Assembly (NCBI RefSeq): GCF_036884655.1
Contig: NC_088345.1
Span: forward strand, 32,912,501-32,976,500
Origin: Musa acuminata AAA Group
Lineage: Eukaryota > Streptophyta > Magnoliopsida > Zingiberales > Musaceae
Direction: 5' to 3'
DNA: 64,000 nucleotides
The notes beneath the pieces are model-generated. The model was not told the DNA's origin, ran no database searches, and saw only the letters and a list, made by a program, of their open reading frames with translations. This document shows positions 15,301 to 26,210 of this stretch, one piece after another (position 1 is the first letter of the stretch; each line of letters opens with the position of its first letter). A program made the position numbers and the translations under genes.

Positions 15301-17518
15301 CATGTTTTGCACAACATGTAAAGGGTTGGCCGTAGACTTGGCAGCCCCATTTTGGTTAGCTTTGGTGGCCGCTTTAGAATTGTAAATGAAGGTTGTGTTA
15401 TATGGGCACTTGTGGGTATTTCGATCTGTAATGGATCATCTTGGACCTTTTGTTGTACGACCGTTCAGAGTTGTGAAGTCTATGGTTGTAATTTGCATTG
15501 GCTATAAAGTGTTTGCTGAAATGGTTGCTTGTGAATCCCGAGTAAATGCTTTCTCTAGCCCGTTTTCTCTTTTGTAAGTCCTAAAAGGCTATAGAAGATT
15601 TCGGGGAGGCTGTCCTTTGTAGACGGACACACAAGGGTGCCACATGACTTAGGCAAAACCAGCTAAGTTTGTGACAGTCCGGTACCATTACTATTTTTCT
15701 TATTTTGATAATTAGTGTCACAGCTATATTTTTCCCTCTTTTCTTCTCTCGTGCACACATTGTTTTTCATTCACTCTTTCTCTCATTCACTCTCCTTGGC
15801 CTCCTCCTTTCCCAAATCATCGCCTCATCTTACCGATGTGCCACCTCCTCTACTGTTGCCTTCTTCTGCTCCACCAGTTCTCTTCCTCACTTCTTCCCCC
15901 CTCTTCTCTCCTTCTTTCTCTCTAATTAGGATGATACCAATCCATATCAATGTTGGTATGCCAATCCACACCTGTACTGTACCAATTCAGCCAGTGATTG
16001 ATAACGACACCAGACCAGTATTTGAAAACTTGGCTTCTAGTATATGAGTCTAGAATTATTTGATTTTTCTAGATCGTGGTATCCATTGTATACTTAAGTT
16101 GCTTGGTACATTAGATTAAGGATATTTCAATCTTCCAAATTCATCGAGTATGAAATATATAAGGATCAAGAACAAAATTTGTTGAATTCTTTTATAAATA
16201 TAGTATGTTCAGTGTTTTCAGCTTTTAAGGGATGAATCCCAGAGAGGGATTCTGATAAAGACTATATTTTGGTTGTGATCTATGAAAATAAATAACAATT
16301 ATGTGATTGGGCTCCCAATTATGGTGAGCTGGATCACATACCATAGTGATTCAGAATTCAAAGCAACATGAATAACTAGATAAAGGATTCAACGGCAGCA
16401 AAGCAATGCCTCCATCTATGCTGAAAAGCTAGCTTAAAGATATAGCCTATACTGGATGCCGGGTAAAAACTGTAGATGGTCAAAAGCAATGTCTGCCAGA
16501 AAATGTGCAAACTATGCTCTCAGAGTCACCTATGCCTGCAAAAATTGAAGATCCTATATGCAATGCAAAACTTGACCAAAAAAGAATGGATTGTGTTTCT
16601 TGGTAAAATCCAAAGTAGTTGCAAAATAGAAGCTCTGATGTGGTTCATAACCACATCAGATCAGTCCAAAATCAAATCTAACATATAAGATTAGACATCA
16701 ATCAAATCTGAGATTGAAATACAAAGTCCCTGCAAAATCTAAGATGCCTTAAAATGCAAAATCAATCAATTTCTCAGAACTTTTTTTTTCTGAGTTCGTC
16801 AAAGCATTGAGTTCTGTACTCCAATGTATTAGTGACCAACTTGAATCAAATATTCACAAGAAAAATGGTCGATCAGCAAATCCAATCATATGAAAGGACC
16901 ACCCACCTCGTTGTTCTGTCACATTGTTATCTTTAACGCTTTGCAGCTTCTCAAGAATCTCATTGGCCAGCTTCTGCTTCACAGGTTGCGGCAACTTCAA
17001 AACCCTCTTCTCGTCTTTCAAGAGCTCCTTTCTCAGTTTCCTCACCTGTTCACATCCATAAAACAAAAACATTTTTTGTCAATCAAATCCTTATATAAGA
17101 CTGATGAGAATTTGAACCTGCGAGCTTACCGCTCTAACCAGCTCCACGGGCTCAGCATCTCTTCGAACCCTAATCGACTCTTGTATCCTCTCAAGTTGAT
17201 CCACTATAAATTCCACAAAACAACAGCAGCAGCGATTAGACTTAAAGATTTTCAATTTATTCGCAATGAAAATGCAAGTAAGCCCCAAAACTAAGAGATT
17301 TGCCAACTATAGCAAGGTTACAGCAAGACACGAGCCATCCTTGTACCCGAAAACGGATCGCTCGAGGAAACAAGGGAGAATGAGGTGTAGAACGTTCGGA
17401 GCACGAGGAGGGCCGCGACGAGATTAACGCAGCAAACCACGACGGTGATCCGCTTGAAGGAGCAGCAGAACTTGCCACCGCCGCCGCCCCTCCCCCACAC
17501 TACCGCGCCCCTCGCCAT
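6356..17518 (-). CDS. Single-pass membrane protein with PAN/apple-like Cys-rich domain, six exons, 292 aa
   Basis: Exons on the minus strand: 17347-17518, 17130-17203, 16907-17045, 8490-8612, 7985-8244, 6356-6466. Every junction is GT-AG and the phases agree, giving 879 nt with TAA at 6356. Residues 1-22 are basic and Gly-rich. A hydrophobic segment at about 23-42 (ITVVVCCVNLVAALLVLR) is probably a signal anchor. Residues 58-135 are charged and helical (a likely coiled coil). The C-terminal 130 residues hold about nine Cys (CHAKTHTDYDGAAVRWG, DCCQAC, KCNIWVYC, ECWLK), typical of a conserved plant protein family with an apple/PAN-like fold. It probably sits in the secretory pathway; its function is unknown to me. 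I chose the ATG at 17518 over an in-frame one at 17623 because MARG followed by the anchor fits the family better. No inactivating change is visible, so the gene is probably expressed despite the retroelements in intron 3. Confidence 0.87.
6467..7984 (-). other. Intron 5 of the PAN-like gene
   Basis: An AT-rich 1.5 kb intron between the main Cys-rich exon and the last exon, with donor CAG|GTAC and acceptor TGCAG|GC on the minus strand. I see no mobile element or RNA gene in it; the open frame at 7231-7539 has no recognisable product. Confidence 0.75.
9323..11052 (-). mobile_element. Solo LTR, Sirevirus-like (related to B and C)
   Basis: It starts TGTTAGCATC and ends with the complement of TGTTGAATCTCGG, the LTR ends used by elements B and C. 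Flanks are ATATA (9318-9322) and ATATG (11053-11057), a 5-bp target duplication with one change. No internal region, primer site or second LTR is present, so it arose by LTR-LTR recombination. Length is 1730 bp. TATAAATA on the minus strand is at 9820-9827, with clustered GGCGGTACCACCGCC-type palindromes directly upstream of it (9890-10500). A 410-bp stretch is tandemly duplicated. Confidence 0.85.
9945..10745. repeat. 410-bp tandem duplication inside the solo LTR
   Basis: Two copies (about 9945-10354 and 10355-10745) share the order GGGAATCTGGACTTTGGCGG, GGTACCATCGCC palindromes, TTCGACCCTGGTTCAAGCCC and CTTCCTTCGACGTATT. The offset between matching landmarks (9975 and 10385) is 410. The copies differ by many substitutions, so the duplication is not recent. 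The palindromes at its edges are plausible recombination points. Confidence 0.85.
11447..11896 (+). repeat. F1 5' LTR
   Basis: About 450 bp, from TGTCATAAAC to CATGACT (the usual terminal TGACA carries an A-to-T change). It matches the F1 3' LTR and, as complement, both F2 LTRs; shared landmarks include TGACTTAGGCAAAACC near the 3' end. Confidence 0.85.
11898..11910 (+). other. F1 primer binding site (tRNA-iMet)
   Basis: TGGTATCAGAACG lies one base after the LTR and is complementary to the initiator-Met tRNA 3' end, with one change from TGGTATCAGAGCG. It fixes the plus orientation of the element. Confidence 0.85.
15217..15229 (+). other. F1 polypurine tract
   Basis: AAGTAGAGGAGAA directly precedes the 3' LTR and corresponds to AAGTGGGGGAGAA in F2. 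Confidence 0.8.
15230..15676 (+). repeat. F1 3' LTR
   Basis: 447 bp, starting TGTAATGGAC and ending GTGACA. It differs from the 5' LTR by many scattered substitutions, so F1 is an old insertion. Confidence 0.85.
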
Positions 17519-18889
17519 CCCTTCACCGCCCTCATGACATCGTCGCCACCATCCGCAGTCAGGTCTCGGGCGTCGGTCGATTCGATCCTTTGCCTCCGAG
17601 TTCCGCAAAGGGAGAGGGGGCAATGGGAGATTGACGATTCGGGGGATCGCAGTGGGCCTTATTGTCGTCGTCGAGGAAGCTCGCGCTTTGGTCTGATGGA
17701 GACCGGCGAATGGAGCCCCAGCTTGAGAACCGCGGCCGAACGGGAATCAGAAATCCTCCACCATCGCAACCGAGGTGGTGTGGGTGGCCGTCACGGACAA
17801 AATAAATGCTGGGGATTGGAGTTCAGCTGCCCCGATGCAAACACGCACCAATTTCCTCTCGCCCATTAGGACCACGACCGATGTCTCTGTCTTGGGACCC
17901 CACCCGATGTCTACGGCTTGGGACCCCAACCCGTGTTTGAGCCGGAAATCGTGAATGGTGTCTCATTGGCTGACGGGAAACCAGAGGCGTGGAGCCCAGG
18001 GGCCCACGTCAGCAGCTTGAATGCGAGAAAACCATACTTAGACATCCCAACACATTTACCCAGTCTTACCTGCCTCGTAATTGGAAAAACACAGAAGCGT
18101 GGTAGGTAGGGACAGGTGAAGTGCTCGTCGGTATACTTCGTTTTTGGGATGATTATTTTATGATAATTCGAAAGAATGGTTTAATGTACAAATTATATTA
18201 CTATACAAAGAATGGTTTATACGTTGCGCATATCACATTTGATATATTTCTCTTTCTTTCATGAAACTTTTATTTTTTTTTTGGAATTTTTCATGATCAT
18301 ATAATAGATAACTTACGGGTAGCAAATTCTTTAGGAATCGGATCTTTGTCCTTCAGCTCTGATCAGGCTCCGACCAATTCAAACATATATGTTTAGCAAA
18401 AATTAACCAAAACCTTAATTAAAGGGACATCAGTTCTTATGAATTTATTTTGACTGAGAATCCATATCATGAGATTCATTTATGGCCTATAGGACGTCGA
18501 TGAGGTGTCATGTGCCCGTCAACTCGAAGTCAAAGGATACATGTTAACGTACGTCAACTTCATGTTCCTCGTAGTAAATACAACTTTGGATATCATTTTC
18601 GTTATTTCTTTCTAATGTCATCCAAGGAACACATAGCCTGCATCCAAAACATACAGCAAAAAAAGAATGTTGTAGTTCTCGACACCTGTATCAGTTACAC
18701 AAGTGACACCATGTATATATGAAACATTATAATTTTTTTACGGCATAGATGATCATGATTCAAATTCTGAAAATTATTTTTCCACTGATAAAAAGTAAAA
18801 GTAAAATTGGGAGTCCTGTGCATGTAACACCGAGCAGTTGATGTTATAACATTTATCGAGAAATTAAAGCAGGGTTTAGGGCTTGTTAT

Positions 18890-19045
18890 AAATGATGATG
18901 TTGGTAACACCTTATCTAACAATCATTTATGGACTATAGGACCATAAATGAATGTCATTTAGCAGTTGATGATATTGGTAATACCTTATCTCACATTCAT
19001 TTTATGATTTATAAATGATGATATTAGTAACACCTTATCTATCGG
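18890..19045. repeat. Three copies of a roughly 25-bp unit
   Basis: GATGATATTRGTAACACCTTATCT-type units start near 18893, 18968 and 19016, with partly shared flanks (CATTTATGG, CATTCATTTTATG). The spacing is uneven. No function is evident. Confidence 0.7.
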
Positions 19046-19515
19046 CTGCAACTACATAACTACTAGGAAGGTTTTTTCGGTGGTACTGCTGCTAAGGTGA
19101 GGCTTCGTACTTCTATTCAACATGATGGAGTTGGATGTTAGGTGGTTGAGTTGATCTTGATGAGCTGAGTCCGATGTGGAAAAGAGACCATCTTGAATCG
19201 CTATTCTTACACAAAGATTGATATTGGATGAGGTTTCCAAAGTGATCCCTTCGATTATCGAATCAAGCTTCCGAAGTAAATAAGATAGAGATAAAAGTGA
19301 GAAAGATTTGACAACGATAATTATACCTTATTTTATATTTTATAACCCATAATCATTTGTAATTAGAAGAATACTTCATGTGATGCCATCGTATCGGAGC
19401 TTTTTTTTTTCTTCTTCTCATGTCTAAAATGTCAGAGCTTTAATCGGAGGTAAATATTTTTTCAATTAATTAATTTGTATCATGTTTAGATTAAAGGAAG
19501 CTTAATACACATGAT

Positions 19516-19519
<4 letters not shown>

Positions 19520-19569
<50 letters not shown>
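19520..19569. repeat. (TA)n microsatellite, about 25 units
   Basis: A pure TA run of about 50 bp in AT-rich intergenic DNA. Confidence 0.97.
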
Positions 19570-19573
<4 letters not shown>

Positions 19574-21285
19574 ATACCTTGAAATATCTTGAATATTATT
19601 GATGATATTTTTGTTATGTTGTAATGTTTTGATGATTATATGATGAATCATGTATACAGAGAAGGAATAGAGTGATTAATTGATTAGTTAACCATGGAGA
19701 AGGAATAGAGTGATCGATTGATCAGCCAGTGATCCTTGGAACTAATAAAATTCTAGTTTTTGAAGAGGGGAGTGATTGAAAAATCTGTCAAAAATATGAT
19801 GAGCATCAAAAAAATTATAAAAAAAAATGATGATAGAAGAGAATAAAAGGGACACTTAAAAGCTAAGTATCCTAATTAAACATAATGACTTATAATTTCA
19901 AAAACTCTGATCTCTCAGCCCCTCAGCATCTTTTACATCTCTTCTTTAGTATTGAATCTAAGACATTACATCGTCTCCTATTTATAGAGGATCAAACCTA
20001 AAACTTTGACTTCAATTGAAATGTTGACTTCTATTTTTTTTTTAATTAAGACTCTTAAAATAAATAATTTATTTATTTAAGATCAAAAACAAATTTAATA
20101 TTCCCAGAGGAGTGACTCACCCTCTCAGTTGCTTTGATTTTAGGTGTTATTTTCGTACTCGTTGTTCGCATTAATAAATAGTTTTTCTTGTATCGGTAAA
20201 GAAAACATTGATCGAAGAGTACATATCCACTACCCTTCTCTCTACTCTCCTCAGCTTAAGAGAAGAAATTGGGCAATGGACATGCAATGCAGAAGAGGTA
20301 AGAGAAGGAACCATAAGTAGCAAAATTGCTGCTATGACTCGAAAACTCTATGCGGTCTGAGGGGTTTATTCCTTCCTGAAGAGCTGATGTGCGTGTAAAT
20401 AGTGACCTCTTTACGTTTACGTCACACCGTTCCTTTTGATGGGGTCGGAACGGAAAGTGAATGAGATTGCACCTTAGCACGTTTGGGTTATTATCTTTAT
20501 TGTTAGTTTGGTAGAAAATTGATAATATTATATATCCTTTTTTATTTACGTATAGTGTATATATATATATATATTTACAAATTTATATATATATTTTCTC
20601 TTGTAAAAAAATAAATGATGAAACTGAGATTTGATTTTAGGACTTATGATTAATCATTAATATTTTTATCAGCTAAATTAATTTATAGATTAAAATATTT
20701 ATTTGATGTTGTTTTTGGCCCTCAATCTTACACTGTAAATCTTGCACGATTGATTATTGACTAAAATTTTTGTTGACACAAATACCCTTTAGAACTTATA
20801 TGGTAGTAAAAAATGAAATATATTTTAATTATTTTATTTTTTTAATTCAATATAGTACATCTCAGTAATGGTTTCATTGATATCAATGACAGTGGTATGT
20901 GGAGGAAACTAATACTGGAGAACGACATATAATATATCTTTATATATTATGAAAATTCACAAGGAACAATATATGAAAAACCCTAGAAAAATAGATGAAA
21001 TCTTTTGCCGACAGCCGGCCAAAACAAGCTTTTGACTTTTCTCGACCTTCTCAATTAAGTTTTCCCTGTGAAACAAGCATACATACCGAGGATGGCACTG
21101 CACAATGAATCCTCTCCTGTGTCACATGCGAGTAGTGGGCCTTTTAGGGACAGCAACCATTAAATTCTGAGACCGGCGGACTTGTCGAGTCCCTTCATTG
21201 CTCTGCCGATACCTAATTCGACTCACCAAGCCACATGCTGCATCACCAACCGGATTCCCATACCTTGTTCTCCTCTTCACCAACC

Positions 21286-22155
21286 ATGGCCGCCCTCTTG
21301 CTACTGACTTCCTTTTCAATGGATTTCGAGGAGCTAATTACGTGAATTTGACTGATTCTGCTACCATCACATCCGATGGAGTCCTCCAGCTGACAAATGC
21401 AACCGATCGGGATAGACCGGCCATGCCTTCTTCTCTTCAGTACCGCCTTCGTGTTCGACATCGTCTCTTTGACCGGCGGAGGCGGTCATGGCTTGGCCTT
21501 CGTCGTCTCTCCCTCGAACAATCTCTCCGAAGCCCAACGTGGTCCGTACCTCGGACTCTTCAGCCGAAACGACACCGGCAACTCTTCCAATCATATATTA
21601 GCCGTCGAGTTCGACACCGCGAGGAATTACGATACGGAGCGTGACATCGACGACAACCACGTCGGCGGTCAACAGCATCATCTCCGACGTATCCGAGTCT
21701 GCGTCCTACTACACGAGCGAGCACGAGAACGTGGCGGTGATGCTGGAGAGCGGGCAACCGATCCAAGCTTGGATCGACTACGATGGCGCCACCGAGATAC
21801 TTAATGTGACCATATCACCTCTCTCTGTGCCCAAACCACGATGGCCTCTCATATCCAATGTCACAGATCTATCGCAGGTTTTCGAGGAGTGCATGTACGT
21901 CGGCTTCTCAGCTGCGACCGGGAATCCGTCGAGTAATCACTACATATCGGGATGGAGCGGAGTTACAGTAGCAAATTACCAGTCTTATGTGAGTTCATTT
22001 ACGATTGTTACATATCGGGATGGAGAGGAGTTCATTTACGATTGTTACAGTAGTCGTCGTAGCTCTAGCGATTGCTTCTTACTGGTATCTTCGGCAGCGA
22101 GCGAAGCTGTCAGCGAACCTAGAAGACTGCGAGTTGAACTACTCTCAGGTGATAA
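21286..22155 (+). pseudogene. L-type lectin-domain receptor kinase, truncated and frameshifted
   Basis: Pieces in three frames form one legume-lectin ectodomain. ATG at 21286 begins a signal-peptide-like MAALLLLT. Then come DFLFNGFRGANYVNLTD, the core FSTAFVFDIVSL with GGGGHGLAFVVSP, YLGLFSRNDTGNSSNH and AVEFDTARNYD, then AWIDYDGATEILNVTISP and EECMYVGFSAATGNPSSNHYISGWS. After a short tandem duplication comes a membrane segment, TVVVVALAIASYWYLRQRAK (about 22035-22095). Intact members continue into a cytosolic Ser/Thr kinase; here that is missing, and family-A LTR sequence begins near 22156. Family members are plasma-membrane receptors in immunity and hormone responses. At least three frame breaks make this copy non-functional. 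Confidence 0.85.
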
Positions 22156-22574
22156 GCAGATAAGATATTTAGCAGTTGAGGAAATCTCTAGGCAGTTAAG
22201 ATGTATAATCTTCCTGTTGAATATGTATAAATAGCTATCTAGAATTCACTGTCTAAATGAACTAGGTAATTATATCTCATACATTTCATAGTTTCTTTTA
22301 TAATTTCTATCTTTCCTACCTGCGTTGGCAATCGCCTATCATTTCCTCTACCACGGCGCATCTCGGCAACATTAATCCAAAGCAACAAAGCAGTCACCTC
22401 TCGCCACAGTCATCACTGCCTTCCTGTGGTTGTTTTTACAGCTTCTATCTACAGCCATTTCCCTCTGCCGTAGCAATTTCTCTGCCACAGCAATCTTTAC
22501 TGCCACAACAAGCTTTAGCAAATGTAACTGCTATAGTTTTTTTTTTCACCTAATCGCTGCAGATTTCTCGCTCA

Positions 22575-23140
22575 TTGCTGCAAACAACTTTGGCAACTCG
22601 CTCGCATACTCGCATGCTCGGACTTCTCTCTAATTTGATGAAAATGAAACAAGAGAGAAGTACTATTGTTGATTATCTACAATATATCAAAGTTATCATC
22701 GACGACTCAACTTTGATAGGTCATTCTCTCAGTGATGAAGAAGTCTTAATCCATACCCTCAATGGCCTAGGAGGTGAGTACAAAGAACTGACAACAGCAC
22801 TTCGGGCACACGACTCACCAATATCATTCGAAGAACTTTATGATAAGTTGATCGACTATGAGATGTACTTGAAGCATGATGATAGGTTGCCCGGACCACT
22901 TATTACAGCTCAGGTCAATCAAAAATCCAAGGGGAAGAGTAACCAGTATAATAAGCACGTCAACAACAATCTGGCTAAGCTGCCTCTTAGCCCTATGGGG
23001 CCCAGACCAAACCCCCCCTTATCCATATCAAGATGGTAACTTTCATAATTCTCAACCGTCGCGTCTTGACTTCACAAGCCACCAATGAGTCGTTTGTCAA
23101 CTATATGATAAAGTCGGACACTCCGCGAAAGTCTATCGGT
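22575..23140 (+). pseudogene. A2 gag (N-terminus deleted) and zinc knuckle
   Basis: 22575-23039 encodes the C-terminal half of gag (RSHTRMLGLLSNLMKMKQ, then DYLQYIKVIIDD). It is homologous to A1 gag residues from about 130 onwards. The N-terminal half is gone: leader sequence (TTGCTGCAAAC) joins gag directly. A frameshift near 23030 breaks it. The following zinc-knuckle sequence is degraded, with CDKVGH replaced by SDT-type codons. Not functional. Confidence 0.8.
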
Positions 23141-23149
23141 CTCGCCCCA

Positions 23150-24330
23150 GACTCCCTACTCCATCACAGTAGCCTCGGGCGCCTCTCATCATATCACCTC
23201 TGATCTTCAAAACTTGTCCATCCACAACAACTATGATGGAAATGAAGATATCATCATCGATGATGGTAAAAGAATTCTTATTACTCATTCTAGTTCCTCA
23301 ACGCTTAGTTCACTTACCACAACTTTTACACTCGATGATGTTCTGTGTGCACCTTACATTAAAAGAAACCTCATTTCCATTTCTCAATTCTGTAAACAAA
23401 ATAATACCTCCATTGAATTCTTTCCTAACTTTTTTCTTGTCAAGGATTTGAGCACGTGGGCATCTTTAGTCCAAGGTCAGAACAAAGATAATATTTATGA
23501 GTGGTCATTCACTTCGCAAATTATCCTACCTACTGCTCACTCTTCAATCGTAGCTCTGGTTGATGTATGACATCGTCGTCTTGGTCATCCCTCCTCTTTT
23601 ATCCAGCAAAAATTACTTTTTTGTTATTCTCTTCCTACCTTGAAAATCAATAGCACTGTCAATCATTACGATGCTTGTCTTTGCAATAAAAGTCATAAAC
23701 TGCCTTTTGGAACAATCTCCATTTCTTGCTCTAAACTATTTGAAATCATTTATACCGATGTGTGGGGCCCTGCCCCAATTCCTTCTTTTGAAAAGTTTTG
23801 TTTTTATGTCATTTTTGTAGACTATTTTACTAAGTACACATGGTTATATCTTCTCTACCATAAGTCTGATATTTCCATAGTATTTACCAACTTTCGGAAG
23901 TTAGTTAAGAATTTTTTTCAATCTTCCATTAAAACAGTTTACTCTAATGGCGGAGGTGAATATCAAGCCCTCACATCCTGTCTCTCCGCTTGTGGTATAC
24001 AACATCTCAAGTCACCCCCACATACTCCCCAATTGGTTGGCTCTATCGAACACAAACATCGGCATATCGTTGAAATTGGTCTCTTCCTTCTACATCAAGC
24101 ATCCATGTCACCACCTTTTTGGTCAGTGGCTTTTCAAACTGCAGTTTATCTCATTAATCGTATGCTCACTCCGGTCTTACAATACTAGTCATCATTTGAA
24201 AAATTATTCCACAAGCTTCCAAACCTTCATAAACTCAAAGTTTTTGGCTGTTTATGTTATCCATGGCTCCGTCCCTATGCTTCACATAAGCTAACATCAC
24301 GATCTAAGCCTTGCACTTTTATAGCACTTT
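23150..24330 (+). pseudogene. A2 protease and integrase, broken
   Basis: 23214-23570 encodes the post-active-site protease part (GNEDIIIDDGKRILITHSSS, RNLISISQFCKQN). The DSG active site found in A1 is mostly lost upstream. 23640-24188 is a long open integrase block with the CLCNKSHKLPFGT part of the zinc region, YTDVWGPAP (first Asp), YSNGGGEYQAL (second catalytic Asp changed to Asn) and PPHTPQLVGSIEHKHRH. A stop at about 24186 and a deletion near 24320 end it. The missing catalytic Asp alone would inactivate it. Confidence 0.85.
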
Positions 24331-24389
24331 TCGATGCTATAAACCCCAAACTAAAAAAATCTTTATATCACGTCATGTTATTTTTGAGG

Positions 24390-25488
24390 AGTCTATCTTT
24401 CCTTTTCAAAATAATCCTACTATGCAGGCTACTCCGATAAACATACATCATTGGAATATCCCTTCGATCTCATCACATGAACCTCCAATGACACCGTCCA
24501 GTCCTTACCCTCAAGATCCGCATACTACTATTACTCCAGTTTAATAGCTTCTCACTCCATCTATTTCTCCACTCACTTCCTCACAAGTTTTCCCTATTAA
24601 TGAAGTAATACCCTCGGCAATATTGCCACTGGCTTTACCTTCTCCTAGATCTAGTGACATTGTCGTGCCGATAGTTGGCCCGGTCCATGAAAGTGACTCG
24701 CCCTCGGCTATACCACCAACACAATATACCACTTCCATCTCTCCTAGACATCCAATGATAACACGCTCCAAAAGTGGTATTTTCAAACCACGTCAAGTTC
24801 TTGACTTACATGCTATAACAAGTTCCTCCACTAAGGCCAGTGAACCCACTACAATCACTCAAGCTCAAAAATCTTCTCACTGGCGTAAAGCCATGTGTGA
24901 AGAATATGATGCTCTCCTCCATAACTCTACATGGACCTTAGTACCCTTTCATCACACACAAAATATAATCTGGTGTAAATGGGTCTTTCGAATTAAGTGA
25001 AACCCAAACGGATCCGTTGCTAGATATAAAGCACGTCTAGTCGCCAAAGGGTTTCATCAATGACCTAGTGTTGACTTCATAGAGACATTTAGTCCCATTG
25101 TTAAACCCACAATAATCCGTCTTATCCTGAGTTTGACCATCTCCAAGGGCTGGCAAATATGATAATTGGATATTAACAATGCCTTTTTACGGGGGTCACT
25201 TACTAAAGATGTCTTTATGCAGCAACCTCTTGGTTTCGTTCATCCTCAATATTCGAGGCATGTCTGTAAATTTCAAAAAGCTATTTGTAGACTTTGTCAA
25301 GCTCCAAGGGCTTGGTATACCGAGCTTGGCTCATTTTTTACTTCAATTGGCTTCATCAATTCCAAGTCTGATACCTCGTTATTCATTTGTCAGCACAATA
25401 GAAGTACAATATATCTTTTAGTATATGTGGATGATATTATTATCATAGGAAATGATCCTTTGAAGACTCAGGCATTTCTAAAGCACTT
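24390..25488 (+). pseudogene. A2 linker and reverse transcriptase, interrupted by F2
   Basis: 24623-25000 encodes the linker (HPMITRSKSGIFKPRQ) and the RT start (CKWVFRIK). In-frame stops follow near 24997, 25060 and 25160. 25166-25488 encodes the RT palm (QAPRAWYTELGSF, then LLVYVDDIIIIGND), keeping the YVDD box that A1 has lost. The coding sequence continues at 32290 after the F2 insertion. Confidence 0.85.
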
Positions 25489-25936
25489 TGTCATGGACTT
25501 AGCTGGTTTTGCCTAAGTCGTGCGGTACCCTTGCGTGTCCGTCCGCAAAATTCAGCCTCCCCTCAGCCTCCCACGGTCTCTTATGACCCACAAAAGAGAG
25601 AACGGGTTAGAGAAAACGCCTCATTCGGGGATCCATAAGCAAACATTTTAGAAAACACTTCATAGACAATACAAATTACAAACAGACTTTACAAGCTCTG
25701 AACAGTTGCACAACAAAGGGTCAAAATGGTCCATTATAGACTAAAAATCTCTCACAAGTATCCACATGACATAACCTTTATTTATAAGGCTAAAGCGACC
25801 ACCAAACCCAACTAAAATGGGACTATTAAGCCTTCGGCTGTCTCTCTACATACTAGGTAAAAAATGAACATACCAAAAGACACGAACATACATAAGCATT
25901 ACATCAAACATCCTGTTTAGAAGTTTGTCCGTGACA
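25489..25936 (-). repeat. F2 3' LTR
   Basis: 448 bp, TGTCA at the outer edge and TGACA at the inner edge as read on the plus strand. It matches 31843-32289 closely with scattered differences. The purine tract AAGTGGGGGAGAA (minus strand) adjoins it at 25937-25949. Confidence 0.9.
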
Positions 25937-26210
25937 TTCTCCCCCACTTATTCCTTCGACGTCCTCGTCGAAGCCTTTGCCGACACTGCAACTCCTTGCC
26001 TTTGCTAAGTCTTCAATCTTTTGCTCCAGCTGCAATGCACCTCCTGGCTCCCAGCTGCTCTCTGCTACTATTTTTGAGTAGTCGAACCTTTGATCCGCCA
26101 TGCTACTTCAACTCACCAATGATTCTGACTTTGGTGTGGGTTTGGCTGAGTTGTGTTGATCCTTATTGATTCCTGTGGATCATCCAAATGAAGAAAAAGA
26201 CCATCCTTAC

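Larger units (their letters stand above)
11447..15676 (+). mobile_element. Non-coding LTR retrotransposon, family F copy 1 (F1, LARD-like)
   Basis: A complete 4.2 kb element with two related LTRs, a tRNA-iMet primer site and a purine tract, but no gag or pol in the roughly 3.3 kb interior. The same interior and LTRs recur in F2 (25489-32289, minus) in the same order, so this is a real family that must borrow enzymes in trans. It sits in intron 3 of the PAN-like gene in the opposite orientation. I see no clear target duplication (TATCC left, GTCCG right). Open frames inside are short and on both strands. Confidence 0.85.
8613..16906 (-). other. Intron 3 of the PAN-like gene, retroelement-loaded
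   Basis: This intron is 8294 bp, while the others are 143, 84, 245 and 1518 bp. It contains a solo LTR (9323-11052, same strand as the gene) and the complete element F1 (11447-15676, opposite strand), together about 72% of its length. The remainder (8613-9322, 11053-11446, 15677-16906) is AT-rich with a CT-rich tract at about 15730-15925. I see no other gene in it. Confidence 0.85.
17519..21285. other. Intergenic region upstream of the PAN-like gene
   Basis: 17519-18010 is GC-rich and is the likely promoter and 5' UTR of the minus-strand gene; the plus-strand frames open here reflect base composition. 18100-21100 is AT-rich with no recognisable gene. It contains the short triplicated unit at 18890-19045, a TA run at 19520-19569 and a smaller one near 20555. 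Confidence 0.6.
22156..25488 (+). mobile_element. Copia family A copy 2 (A2), 5' part
   Basis: The plus-strand copy of the A family runs from a truncated LTR (TATA box at 22226-22233) to mid-RT, where F2 is inserted. The other half resumes at 32290. The first LTR bases (TGTTAGTCTC in A1) are absent, so the 5' edge was lost. An internal deletion joins the leader to mid-gag near 22582. Each domain has stops or frameshifts. Confidence 0.9.

Noticed and set aside
15705..16047. Two overlapping Ser/Phe/Pro-rich frames
   Set aside because: Translation of a CT-rich tract inside intron 3.
17534..17869. 111-codon plus-strand frame upstream of the PAN-like gene
   Set aside because: Lies over the GC-rich promoter/5' UTR and first exon of the opposite-strand gene; low-complexity and no recognised domain.
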